Of a DNA stretch of 64,000 bases, positions 23,688-31,424 are shown piece after piece. The notes under the pieces were generated by a model. It ran no database searches and had not been told where the DNA came from. It saw only the letters and a list, made by a program, of their open reading frames with translations. The position numbers and the translations under genes are program-made. Where the stretch lies: the NCBI RefSeq assembly GCF_012935715.1, contig NZ_CP052860.1:6510001-6574000 (forward strand), in the 5' to 3' direction. The first letter of the stretch is position 1. Every line of letters begins with the position of its first letter. The DNA is from Pseudomonas sp. ADAK13. GTDB lineage: Bacteria > Pseudomonadota > Gammaproteobacteria > Pseudomonadales > Pseudomonadaceae.

Positions 23688-25916
23688 TCAGCTTCGATCA
23701 GCCTGGTACTCGTACTGGTAATACCCGTAGTTGCCGTAGCCATATTTGGCGGAGGCTTTCTTCTCGACCCCGTTGAAAATGGCGCCCCTCAGCACGATGC
23801 CGTTCTGGGCAAACCGGCGCATGGTGTGTTCGATTTCCTTGGCCGGGTTCAAGCCGTAGCGCGTGACGATCAGGTTGGTCCCCGATTGCCGTCCCACAAT
23901 CGCCGCGTCGGTCACGGCCAGGAGAGGTGGCGTATCGAGGATCACCAGGTCGTACCTTTCGCTGACCTGGGACAACAGCTCAGTCAGGTTGCGATGCATC
24001 AGCAACTCAGAAGGATTGGGCGGTATCTGCCCGCGGCTGATGAGGTCGAGGTTTTCAATGCCGGTGTTGTGAATGGCGGTTTCCAGCGTGCATTGATTGG
24101 AGAGGATGTCGGACAGCCCATCCTTGGCGGACACACCCAACACCTTGTGCAGGTAGCCCCGGCGCATATCCACGTCAATCAACAGTACGCGCTGCCCGGT
24201 TTGAGCGATGACCGCCGCCAGGTTGACCGAGACGAAGGTTTTACCCACCTCGGGGCTCGGGCCCGAGATCATGATCCGGTTATTCGGCGCCTCAAGCATT
24301 GCGAAGTGCAGGCTGGTGCGCAAACTGCGCAAGGCCTCCACCGCCAGGTCCGTGGGGTGACTGATGGCCAGCAATGAAGACCCCGCATCGGTACGCCCAC
24401 GCCCCCGGGTGATTTTGTCTTCCTCGACCTTTTGCAACGTGCTGTAGGGAATCGACGCATACACCGGCAAGCCCAGTTGCTCGATGGCTTCCGGGCTTTC
24501 CAGGCCCCGGTTCAGCGCCTTGCGCAGCAGCACCAGCGCCACCGCGAGGAAGCCGCCCAGCAGGGTCGCGATCAGCACGATCAGGATCTTTTTCGGCTTG
24601 ATCGGCTTGAGGTAATTGACGTCGGCGGTGTCGATCAGGCGCACGTTACCCACGGTGCCCGCACGCATCACGTCGAGCTCCTGGGACTTGTTGAGCAGTT
24701 GGGTATAAATCGCCGTACCCACCTCGACGTCCCGGGTCAGGCTCAGCAGTTCCTGCTGGGTGGAAGGCAGGCTCTCTACCCGGCTCGCCAGGCTTTGCTG
24801 CTTGCTGGTCAACTCGCCGATCTGGGTCAGCAACGCGCGATACGCGGGATGCTGGCGGGTGAACTTGCGGTCCATCTCGGCCTGCTGCAGCTTCAGCTCG
24901 GAGATACTGGTATCGAGCCCCACGATCTGGTCGAGGATGGCCTTGGTCTCGAGGGTGATGTCCACCGACTTGCTGCGGGTCTGGTATTCATTCAAGGCCT
25001 TGCCGGCTTTCTCCAGGTCCTTCTTGACCTCCGGCAGTTGCTCCTTGAGAAACGCCAGGCTTTGCGCCGCTTCAGCCGAGGTGCGCTCGACGTTTTGCCG
25101 CACATAAATGGCCGCGATCTGATTGAGGATCTTGATCGCCTGGTCCGGGTCGGTGCTTTCCAGCGCCAGCCCGATCATGCCCGACTCTTTGCCACGCTCG
25201 ACCACATCCAGGTTCTCCTGGTAGTCGAGGATGCTGGTCAGGCGCGCATTACGGATCACCCGGAAACGGGTGCCGGGTTTGGCCCGCAGCTCTTCAATCT
25301 GAAACGCGACGCCATTTTGCTCGAACGGCTGCCCGACCTCACCGGCTGCCAGCACCTGGTCATCTTCATCCACCAGGGTGTAATGCGCGTTGTCACCCAC
25401 GGTCAGGGTCAACTTCTTGCCCAGTTGCCCGTCAGGCAAATCCAGCTTGAAGATCTTCAGCGACTCGCCGCCCCAGGCGAAACTGTCCAGGCCCAGCAAC
25501 GGCTCGGCGAGTGCACCGGGATTGCTCTTCTGGAAGCGGCGCGCGAGGAATTCACCGATCAGCGGGAAGTACATCGGCTGCACGACGATATCGAGTTTCA
25601 GGTTATCGACGGTCTTGCCAATCACGTAGCGGGACTGGATCAGCTCGATCTCGGTGGCCGAGGGAGACTCCTTGCCCAGCATGCCGCCAATGTCCGAGAA
25701 GCCCAGCAAGTCGTTCTTTTTCGCCTCGACCTGCAACAGGGCGTTCGCCTGGTAGACCGGGGTCGCCAACACCGCATACGCGGCGCCCGTCACCATAAAG
25801 GCGCCGGTAACCGCGGCGATCAACCACTTGTGGTCGATCAGTGTTCCAAACAGACCGAGGAGATCGATCTCCTCGTTTTCGTCTTCCCGTGCGGTGACTG
25901 CTGGCGCTTGCTGCAT
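23688..25916 (-). CDS. wzc: Wzc-type tyrosine autokinase / polysaccharide co-polymerase
   Basis: A 742-aa inner-membrane protein. It has a Wzz domain (EEIDLLGLFGTLIDHKWLIA, first membrane segment near 30-55), a long periplasmic coiled region, a second membrane segment near 440-460 (ILIVLIATLLGGFLAVALVL), and a cytoplasmic BY-kinase with Walker A GPSPEVGKT (about 551-559), Walker A' VLLIDVDMRRG and Walker B DLVILDTPP. The tail has seven Tyr in 14 residues (KYGYGNYGYYQYEY) for autophosphorylation. It controls chain length and couples to Wza for export. Wzb, encoded just upstream, removes the phosphates. Confidence 0.95.
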   Translation of the reverse strand: MQQAPAVTAREDENEEIDLLGLFGTLIDHKWLIAAVTGAFMVTGAAYAVLATPVYQANALLQVEAKKNDLLGFSDIGGMLGKESPSATEIELIQSRYVIGKTVDNLKLDIVVQPMYFPLIGEFLARRFQKSNPGALAEPLLGLDSFAWGGESLKIFKLDLPDGQLGKKLTLTVGDNAHYTLVDEDDQVLAAGEVGQPFEQNGVAFQIEELRAKPGTRFRVIRNARLTSILDYQENLDVVERGKESGMIGLALESTDPDQAIKILNQIAAIYVRQNVERTSAEAAQSLAFLKEQLPEVKKDLEKAGKALNEYQTRSKSVDITLETKAILDQIVGLDTSISELKLQQAEMDRKFTRQHPAYRALLTQIGELTSKQQSLASRVESLPSTQQELLSLTRDVEVGTAIYTQLLNKSQELDVMRAGTVGNVRLIDTADVNYLKPIKPKKILIVLIATLLGGFLAVALVLLRKALNRGLESPEAIEQLGLPVYASIPYSTLQKVEEDKITRGRGRTDAGSSLLAISHPTDLAVEALRSLRTSLHFAMLEAPNNRIMISGPSPEVGKTFVSVNLAAVIAQTGQRVLLIDVDMRRGYLHKVLGVSAKDGLSDILSNQCTLETAIHNTGIENLDLISRGQIPPNPSELLMHRNLTELLSQVSERYDLVILDTPPLLAVTDAAIVGRQSGTNLIVTRYGLNPAKEIEHTMRRFAQNGIVLRGAIFNGVEKKASAKYGYGNYGYYQYEYQADRS

Positions 25917-25960
25917 AAGTCGGATTCTTAGCCTTATTTCGATTCAAAAAGTAGTGGCGA

Positions 25961-26401
25961 TCAGCGTGCGAGACGCTGCGCCCATGCGTTTACGGCTTCT
26001 TCGATCAACGCATACGCGTGCACAAAAGCAGCTTTCCCTTGACGGTAGGGGTCGCTGATCTCTCGCTCGTTTTGCCATTTCCCCAGCAGCAAGACCTTGC
26101 CTCGTGCCTCGGGAGCCATGCTGAGTACGGCACTGATGTGCTGTCGTTCCATCACCAGGATCAGGTCGGCGTCGCTGATCGCCTGTGGCGCCAGTTGGGT
26201 GGCCTGGTGCTCGTCGGCTGGATGGCCATGGGCTTCGAGTACCGCACGCGCGGTGGTTTCAATCGGCTTGCCGACCAACGCGGCAATACCTGCAGAACTG
26301 ACCTTGATATCGGAGCGCGCGAGTGCGCCACGCAAAAGACTTTCCGCGGTGGGACTACGGCAAATATTGCCAATACAGACAATCAACACTCTTTTAAACA
26401 A
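25961..26401 (-). CDS. wzb: Low-molecular-weight protein tyrosine phosphatase, Wzb type
   Basis: A 146-aa phosphatase if translation starts at the TTG at 26401, which has GGGGAA 7 bases upstream and gives (M)FKRVLIVCIGNICRSPTAES, colinear with E. coli Wzb. The catalytic loop is Cys9-x5-Arg15 (CIGNICR), and the general acid is Asp117 in SDPYRQG. Upstream in-frame ATGs would add 8 or 23 residues without family support. It dephosphorylates the Wzc tyrosine tail, and cycling of this state is needed for high-molecular-weight polymer. First gene of the minus-strand run; the 44-base gap to wzc has no terminator. Confidence 0.92.
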   Translation of the reverse strand: MFKRVLIVCIGNICRSPTAESLLRGALARSDIKVSSAGIAALVGKPIETTARAVLEAHGHPADEHQATQLAPQAISDADLILVMERQHISAVLSMAPEARGKVLLLGKWQNEREISDPYRQGKAAFVHAYALIEEAVNAWAQRLAR

Positions 26402-26634
26402 GGCGATATTCCCCGGGGCATCCATTACCCATGAAACAACTAGTAACTTCACGGCAGTATTTAGTACCACGGAACTTTGACCTCACCCAAAATTATCTTT
26501 GGACGAAAAATAACAGCACCCGGCTTTATGTACGACCAACCAGACAATTTATAACATTCGTGACTTTGCAGCGTTCATCGGCTTTAAATTAAACAACCAT
26601 GCCATATCGTTTTATATAGACAGAGGGACGCCCC
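26402..26634. other. Divergent promoter region between wzb and the rfaH-like gene
   Basis: 233 AT-rich bases without a gene. It should carry the start of the long minus-strand wzb-wzc transcript and, on the plus strand, the promoter of the rfaH-like gene (a TATATA stretch lies near 26614-26620). I see no ops copy here, which is notable because the element is normally in the leader of the first gene. Confidence 0.4.
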
Positions 26635-27144
26635 ATGAGCGCAAATGCCAATAAGGCCTGGTATCTGGTCCAGTGCAAATCCCGGCAGGATGAACGCGCC
26701 GAGGAGCATCTGCAGCGCCAGGGCTATACCTGCTTTCGGTCTACCTATAAACGCGAACGGCTGTTGAAGGGCCAGCGAAGGACCACCCGCGAATCACTGT
26801 TTCCCGGGTACCTGTTTATTCAAATGAGCCTGCAGGACAGCTGGAGCTCACTGCGTTCGACCCGTGGCGTGTCGCGGGTCGTCGGGTTCGGCGCGCACCC
26901 GCTGCCCATCAGCGATGCGCTGGTGGACGAACTCCAGGAGCGCGACCATCAGGCCGTGGTGGCCACCCTGCTGAAGCCGGGCGAAAGCGTGCGTATCCAT
27001 GAAGGCCCGTTTGCCGAACTGGAGGCGGTCTTCCTGGCCATGGACGGTGAACAACGGGTGGTATTGCTGATGAACTTCCTGCAACGGGAACAGCGCATCA
27101 GTTTGCCTTTCACCGACGTCAGCCGAGTTAAGGAAACTTGCTGA
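26635..27144 (+). CDS. rfaH: Transcription antitermination protein RfaH (specialised NusG paralog)
   Basis: A 169-aa protein with the NGN domain (AWYLVQCKSRQDERAEEHLQ, then SLFPGYLFIQM and RSTRGVSRVVGFG) and an RfaH-type C-terminal domain (PGESVRIHEGPFAELEAVFL, VVLLMNFLQREQRISLPF). Colinearity with E. coli RfaH is clear, including the FVEFD/FIQM and TRGVS segments. RfaH is recruited at ops elements in paused RNA polymerase, suppresses Rho-dependent termination and promotes translation of long surface-polysaccharide operons. A perfect ops core lies in the neighbouring capsule operon. A dedicated, locus-encoded RfaH is the likely role. Confidence 0.9.
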   Translation: MSANANKAWYLVQCKSRQDERAEEHLQRQGYTCFRSTYKRERLLKGQRRTTRESLFPGYLFIQMSLQDSWSSLRSTRGVSRVVGFGAHPLPISDALVDELQERDHQAVVATLLKPGESVRIHEGPFAELEAVFLAMDGEQRVVLLMNFLQREQRISLPFTDVSRVKETC

Positions 27145-27154
27145 TATCCCGCTA

Positions 27155-27211
27155 AACAGACAAAAAATAACCATCAACTTACTAACAGACTAAAAATAAC
27201 ATCGCCTTACT
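27155..27211. repeat. Tandem imperfect direct repeat (about 28 bases, two copies)
   Basis: Copy one covers 27155-27183 and copy two 27184-27211. Both begin AACAGAC, continue with an A-rich AAAAATAAC block, and end CTTACT; they differ at a few bases and by one indel. They sit head to tail between rfaH and the 102-aa gene (ATG at 27264), 50-110 bases upstream of that gene, a sensible place for an activator or repressor pair. Confidence 0.55.
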
Positions 27212-27263
27212 TTTTCGCCTCTTCAGAATAGAGTAATACCTGAATAAACAGCGAGGAACAGCC

Positions 27264-27572
27264 ATGAAAAGTTCAAAGCTATTGGTAGAGCGTATCGGCC
27301 TGTTTCCTTCTTCGGGAAACATCCACGTCAACGTTAATAGTTCAACCACCGTTGTAGAACGCATGCAGGTGTTATACGCCAGCCATTCGCTGGACAGCGA
27401 TGAATCCGGTGCCGGGCTTTCAATGGTGTTCGCCGACTGGCGCTTCAAGTTACAGGTGAGTAATCCCCTGTCCGTTTGCCTGTGCGTGGAAAGCCGCGGC
27501 GACAGCCATTTCATGCAGGTCAAGACCGCCGAATTACTGGCCAATATCTCCTGCACCGAGGAGCGACCATGA
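27264..27572 (+). CDS. Stand-alone homolog of the phosphomannomutase C-terminal domain
   Basis: A 102-aa protein with a good ribosome site (GAGGAA, 5 bases before ATG). Its whole length aligns by eye with domain 4 of ManB/CpsG-type phosphomannomutases: LVERIGLFPSSGNI (7-20), GLSMVFADWRFKLQVSN (51-67) and VESRGDSHFMQVKTAELL (75-92). The phosphate-binding loop SNTEP is replaced by SNPLS, the preceding Arg is Gln, and one residue is missing, so this is not an active enzyme. No N-terminal mutase sequence exists upstream (27145-27263). The intact start signals and coupled downstream gene argue for a kept small protein rather than debris. Role unknown; a regulatory or scaffold function in the capsule locus is conceivable. 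Confidence 0.7.
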   Translation: MKSSKLLVERIGLFPSSGNIHVNVNSSTTVVERMQVLYASHSLDSDESGAGLSMVFADWRFKLQVSNPLSVCLCVESRGDSHFMQVKTAELLANISCTEERP

Positions 27573-27916
27573 GCATTTATGGGGATTTGAAACGTGCCTA
27601 TGCCCTGAAGGGGCTAACCACCGCCTTTGAAGGTTTTGTGGGCCTGGCGCCCAACGAACACCTACCGACCGAGCACTATGCGCGCAACACCCAGGTCATG
27701 TCCCGCTGGCTGGATCATTTGCGCGGCAACTCGCCGCTGGACATTACCGATACGCTGTTCAAGCAGATGAAGCGTGCTCAGCGCCGTGGCGATGCCCGGC
27801 GCTTCAACTCTCAGACGATGCTGCTGGGGCTGCTGGTGGAAAGCAACATGGCCATGGACCTGGCCACTTACTCGGCGTTCAACGGTGTGGGAGCGGCCCG
27901 CCAGGAAGGTTCCTGA
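27569..27916 (+). CDS. Hypothetical 115-aa protein coupled to the orphan mutase-domain gene
   Basis: The ATG overlaps the preceding stop (ATGA at 27569-27572) and follows GAGGAGCG. I do not recognise the family. It is mostly helical, basic in the middle (FKQMKRAQRRGDARRFNSQT), with no signal peptide or membrane segment. Position suggests it works with the orphan phosphomannomutase-domain protein and, more widely, the capsule genes. Its last 49 bases overlap the end of the convergent PAP2-like gene. Confidence 0.6.
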   Translation: MSIYGDLKRAYALKGLTTAFEGFVGLAPNEHLPTEHYARNTQVMSRWLDHLRGNSPLDITDTLFKQMKRAQRRGDARRFNSQTMLLGLLVESNMAMDLATYSAFNGVGAARQEGS

Positions 27917-28527
27917 TGGGCCTGGTCGGCCCCGGAAACGGCGACGGCCACATGGTTGAGCAGCTTCTCGGCGTTGTACTTGGGCACCATCGCACTTAAC
28001 AACAGAATCACCATTCCCCCACCGATCAACGACGGGGAAACCCGCACCTCAACCACCTCAAGGCGCCATAGAAACGCCAGCGCCGCCATCCCGCCCAAAA
28101 AGCCACCGGCCAGCGCCTCGTTGAGCGGATGAATATAGGGGGCGACGCAATACGCACTGAACCAGCCGGTGACCAACATTCCGGCGATAGCCGCGGGCCA
28201 GCGCCAATCGGGATTGATGCGGCGCGCCACCAGGCTCATTGCCACAGGCACCATCAGCGAGGTATTCATGGCGTGACCACTGAGCACGGCAATATCAAGG
28301 TGTTGGAGCGACACGCCCCAGCCCTTGAACAGCAATTTGCTGAACGCCACGATGGAATAGGTGCACGCGATCGTCATCAGCCACCACTTGACCGCCTGGG
28401 GCCGGGAATACCAGAGCCAGACGGCGATCACCACGGCGGCCGGAATCATGACGGTGATACCGCCGTATTGCGCAAGTTCTTCCCGTATCACGTGCTGTTC
28501 CCTACCCGCAAGTTTTCCCGGGCCCAT
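27868..28527 (-). CDS. PAP2-like membrane protein with altered active-site motifs
   Basis: A 219-aa protein with about six membrane segments. AVLSGHAMNTSLMVPVAMSL resembles the PAP2 motif PSGH (Pro replaced by Ser's neighbour Leu), and YIHPLNEALAGGFLGG resembles motif three, with His kept but Glu where Asp is usual. Members dephosphorylate lipid phosphates such as undecaprenyl pyrophosphate. Start 28527 has GAGG upstream; a GTG 36 bases later (GGGAA upstream) is also possible. It lies beside the capsule locus but is convergent with it, so a link to lipid-carrier recycling is speculative. Confidence 0.6.
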   Translation of the reverse strand: MGPGKLAGREQHVIREELAQYGGITVMIPAAVVIAVWLWYSRPQAVKWWLMTIACTYSIVAFSKLLFKGWGVSLQHLDIAVLSGHAMNTSLMVPVAMSLVARRINPDWRWPAAIAGMLVTGWFSAYCVAPYIHPLNEALAGGFLGGMAALAFLWRLEVVEVRVSPSLIGGGMVILLLSAMVPKYNAEKLLNHVAVAVSGADQAHQEPSWRAAPTPLNAE

Positions 28528-28559
28528 GAGACCTCAGACCCGGGCAAAACACAACGACT

Positions 28560-29549
28560 TCAGGGCGCGGCAGCCAACGATTGCGGCGAAAATACCTCGG
28601 TATCGGTCAATGCCTGAACCTCTACCCGGTGCGGGAAAATCTTCTTTTCCACAAACAAATCATCCACCTGCTGCAACGCCTGTATGTCCCGTTCCTCGAC
28701 CGGCAACAGCGACTCATCACCCCATTTGCGCAGCAACTGTGAAACCTCCAGCGGGATATCGTTGACCTTGGCAAACACCCGCGCGTATTCCTCGGGGTTC
28801 TGCTGCGCCCACTCGAAGGCCTTGGCAAAACGCTGCAGGACGTCACTCAACGCCTTGCGCTTGAGCGGGTCGGCCAGCACCTCATCGGAGGCGGTGATAA
28901 AGGTCAGGCCGGTGTTGATGCCCTCCCCGCTGATCAGCACCCGCGCGCCCTTTTGCTCGGCGAACGCCTGATACACCCCGAAGGTAGCCCAGGCTTCGAT
29001 CTTGCCGGCATTGAACGCGGGCAACGCATCGGTGGGCAGGACGAAGCCGACGTTGACGTCCTTTTCATCCACGCCCGCATTCTCCAGGGCGCGGATCAAC
29101 AGGTACTGGGAAATGCTGCCACGGGCGGACGAGACCACCACATTGAGGCCTTTCAGGTCTGCCACACTGTGGATCGGTGAATCGGGCGGCACCAGGATCG
29201 CAATGCTCCGTGCCTGGCTGCGACGCACGGCGACAATACGCAATGGCGTGCCCCCGGTCGCGGCCGCCAACACCGGCGTATCACCCGCCGGGCCGAGGTC
29301 TACGGCGCCGGCGCGCAACGCTTCGAACAGCGGCGCGGCGCCCTGGAAGTTGGCCCACTGCACCTTGTAGTCGATACCGTCCAGGGCGTGAGAGGCCTCC
29401 ACCACGGTGCGCAAGCCCTTGGCCTGGTCACCGAGGATCAAGGTCACGCCGGACAACGCCGAAGCGGACTCAGGGGCTTCGGCGGCTTTGTCGCAGCCGC
29501 CCATCACTAGCGCCGCTGCCAGCAGCAAAACCGTTCTGAACTCAGCCAT
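28560..29549 (-). CDS. Aliphatic sulfonate-type ABC transporter substrate-binding lipoprotein
   Basis: A 329-aa NMT1/SsuA-like binding protein. From ATG 29549 it begins with a lipobox VMGGC (Cys19), so it is lipid-anchored, unlike soluble SsuA. The body has VEASHALDGIDYKVQWANFQ, GAVDLGPAGDTPVLAAA, LKGLNVVVSSARGSISQYLL and FNAGKIEAWATFGVY, all typical of the sulfonate/taurine/nitrate group. It overlaps the ATPase gene stop by 8 bases. With the permease and ATPase it forms a sulfur-source importer; the ligand is uncertain. Confidence 0.85.
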   Translation of the reverse strand: MAEFRTVLLLAAALVMGGCDKAAEAPESASALSGVTLILGDQAKGLRTVVEASHALDGIDYKVQWANFQGAAPLFEALRAGAVDLGPAGDTPVLAAATGGTPLRIVAVRRSQARSIAILVPPDSPIHSVADLKGLNVVVSSARGSISQYLLIRALENAGVDEKDVNVGFVLPTDALPAFNAGKIEAWATFGVYQAFAEQKGARVLISGEGINTGLTFITASDEVLADPLKRKALSDVLQRFAKAFEWAQQNPEEYARVFAKVNDIPLEVSQLLRKWGDESLLPVEERDIQALQQVDDLFVEKKIFPHRVEVQALTDTEVFSPQSLAAAP

Positions 29550-30309
29550 GGGCAAACCGCCGCACGGTGGCGCTGGCGGGCTGTGCGGCCGGGGCGTCCA
29601 CCTCCACGCCCAGCAGGCTCAGCAAGCGTGCACGGATCGCCTGGAAACCGTCCTGCCCGGTGTCCCGTGCGCGGGGCAGATCGATGCTCAGTTGTTCGGC
29701 AATCTTGCCGTCCGCCAGCACGATCACACGGTCGGCCAGCAGGATCGCTTCGTCGACGTCGTGGGTCACCAGCAACACCGCCGGCGTGTGTTTGCGCCAG
29801 AGTTCGATGATCAGGCGATGCATCTTGATGCGGGTCAGCGCATCCAGGGCGGCGAAGGGTTCGTCCAGCAACAGCAACTTGGGCTCGCGCACCAGGCCAC
29901 GGGCCAATGCCACGCGCTGGGCCTCACCGCCGGACAGCGTTGCGGGGTACGCCTCCAGCCGATGGGCCAGCCCGACTTCCGTCAAGGCCTGCACCGCCCG
30001 GGCCTTGGCGTCGGGCACCCGCAGGCCGAGGATCACGTTTTTCCAGGCGCGCTTCCACGGCATCAGCCGCGGTTCCTGGAACACCGCCGCCCGAGCCTTG
30101 GGCACGCGCAGTTGGCCGCTGTCGATACTGTCCAGGCCCGCGAGGCTGCGCAGCAAGGTGGTCTTGCCGGAACCGCTGGCGCCCAGCAGCGCGACAAACT
30201 CCCCGGGGGCGATATCCAGGTCCAGGCCATCAATGACCCGCTGCTGGCCGAACTGGCGCACCACATTACGCAACTGCACCGGTGCTGCTGAAGCTTCGAG
30301 AGTCGACAT
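29542..30309 (-). CDS. Sulfonate-type ABC transporter ATP-binding protein (SsuB-like)
   Basis: A 255-aa ATPase: Walker A GASGSGKT (43-50), signature LSGGEAQRVALARGL, Walker B LLLLDEPFAALDALTR, and the H-loop VTHDVDEA. The close match to SsuB/TauB/NrtD ATPases and the gene order (permease, ATPase, binding protein) define an import system. It starts one base after the permease stop. As the only ATPase of this type in the window, it may serve all three sulfonate-type binding proteins encoded here. Confidence 0.9.
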   Translation of the reverse strand: MSTLEASAAPVQLRNVVRQFGQQRVIDGLDLDIAPGEFVALLGASGSGKTTLLRSLAGLDSIDSGQLRVPKARAAVFQEPRLMPWKRAWKNVILGLRVPDAKARAVQALTEVGLAHRLEAYPATLSGGEAQRVALARGLVREPKLLLLDEPFAALDALTRIKMHRLIIELWRKHTPAVLLVTHDVDEAILLADRVIVLADGKIAEQLSIDLPRARDTGQDGFQAIRARLLSLLGVEVDAPAAQPASATVRRFAHG

Positions 30310-30310
30310 G

Positions 30311-31174
30311 TCAGTTCCTCACAAACGATGGGCGCCAGGCCAGGGCAAAACGTTCCAGGGTGCGGATCAAGCCATCGATCAGCAGGCCCAGCACGCTGTA
30401 GATCAGCAGGCAGATCACGATCACGTCGGTGCGCATGAAGTCGCGCGCATCACTGGCCAGGTAGCCGATGCCGGCGGTGGTGTTGATTTGCTCGACGAAC
30501 ACCAGGGCCAGCCACGAGATGCCCAGGGAATAGCGCAGGCCGACAAAAAACGACGGCAACGAGCCCGGCAGGATCACATGCCAGATCAGCTCGCGACGAT
30601 TGAGGCCAAGGGTGTTGGCGGCCTCGATCAATTTGGGGTCGATGTTGCGGATGCCGGCGAACAGATTGAGGTAAACGGGAAAGGTGGTGCCGGTGACAAT
30701 CAGCGCGATCTTGGTGAACTCGCCGATGCCGAACCAGAGGATGAACAACGGCACCAGCGCCAGGGACGGGATGGTACGCAGCATCTGCATCGGTGAGTCG
30801 AGGATCACCTCGCCACGCTTGGACAGCCCGGTGATCAGCGCCGCCACCACCCCGATACTCACACCGATGCTCAAGCCCAGCAGTGCCCGTTGCAGCGACA
30901 CCAGCAAGTGCTTGCCCAACTCGCCGGAGACGATCATTGCCCACAAGGTGCCGCCAATCTGCGACGGCGCGGCGATGACCCGCGCCGGGATAAAGCCCAG
31001 CTCGGAGGCCAGCTCCCACAGCAGCAGCAACACAATCGGGCTGACCAGGCGCAGCAGCACGTCGGGGGTGCGCCAGTTGCGCAGCCAGCGCGGAGTCAAC
31101 CGGGATGCAACCCCGGCGTGACCCTCGGCCTTGTCGACGGAAAACGAACTGGCGTTAAGGGACTTTTCAGTCAT
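30311..31174 (-). CDS. Sulfonate-type ABC transporter permease (SsuC-like)
   Basis: A 287-aa inner-membrane protein with six or so segments and the BPD_transp_1 coupling motif (TIGVSIG... region; NTLGLNRRELIWHVILPGSL, the EAA-like loop). FARRLVSPIVLLLLWELASE-type N-terminus and PSLALVPLFILWFGIGEFTK are standard for SsuC/TauC. First gene of a minus-strand operon (permease, ATPase, binding protein), divergent from ssuD across a 250-base regulatory region. Confidence 0.9.
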   Translation of the reverse strand: MTEKSLNASSFSVDKAEGHAGVASRLTPRWLRNWRTPDVLLRLVSPIVLLLLWELASELGFIPARVIAAPSQIGGTLWAMIVSGELGKHLLVSLQRALLGLSIGVSIGVVAALITGLSKRGEVILDSPMQMLRTIPSLALVPLFILWFGIGEFTKIALIVTGTTFPVYLNLFAGIRNIDPKLIEAANTLGLNRRELIWHVILPGSLPSFFVGLRYSLGISWLALVFVEQINTTAGIGYLASDARDFMRTDVIVICLLIYSVLGLLIDGLIRTLERFALAWRPSFVRN

Positions 31175-31424
31175 CGGGCTTCCTTCCTCATCAAGAACAC
31201 GGCCAGGAGCGCCGCTGCGGTTTCATGCTATTCGCATAAAAAACCTCAGTGAAATTCTATTTGGGAATAACCTAATGCGATTAAAATGCGCATTACTGAT
31301 AACTATACAAAAATATGATTCTGTATTTTTATAATTAGGATAGAACCAATCGGCATTTTACAGGCCCGGGCACTGCCCCTATTTTCGATACCAGCTTTAT
31401 TCCTGCCCTCAACAAGGACTGACC
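31175..31424. promoter_or_regulatory. Divergent sulfur-regulated promoter region with ATAACCTAAT and GATTAAAATG motifs
   Basis: 250 bases, strongly AT-rich, between the ABC operon and ssuD. ATAACCTAAT is at 31267-31276 and GATTAAAATGCGCAT at 31279-31293, followed by AACTATAC. The same blocks recur ahead of the thiol dioxygenase gene (38700-38709 onward) and, for GATTAAAATG, ahead of the aldolase (minus strand 37637-37625). Sulfur-starvation genes in pseudomonads are controlled by CysB-family LysR proteins, so these are candidate sites; the assignment is inference. Confidence 0.5.

Noticed and set aside
24432..25931. Long open frame (499 codons) on the plus strand opposite wzc
   Set aside because: It mirrors a clear BY-kinase gene on the other strand in high-GC DNA. 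Its composition (Gln/Arg/His-rich, no motifs) is typical of antisense frames. The same applies to 55985-57784, 225-1418 and 14883-16187.
27145..27263. Remains of a full-length phosphomannomutase upstream of the orphan domain
   Set aside because: The 119 bases between rfaH and the 102-aa gene read as AT-rich regulatory DNA with a direct repeat. I see no mutase N-terminal motifs in any frame, so a simple frameshifted manB is not supported.
27264..27916. The two small genes as a toxin-antitoxin pair
   Set aside because: Size and coupling would fit, but the first protein is a recognisable mutase domain and the second has no toxin-family feature.
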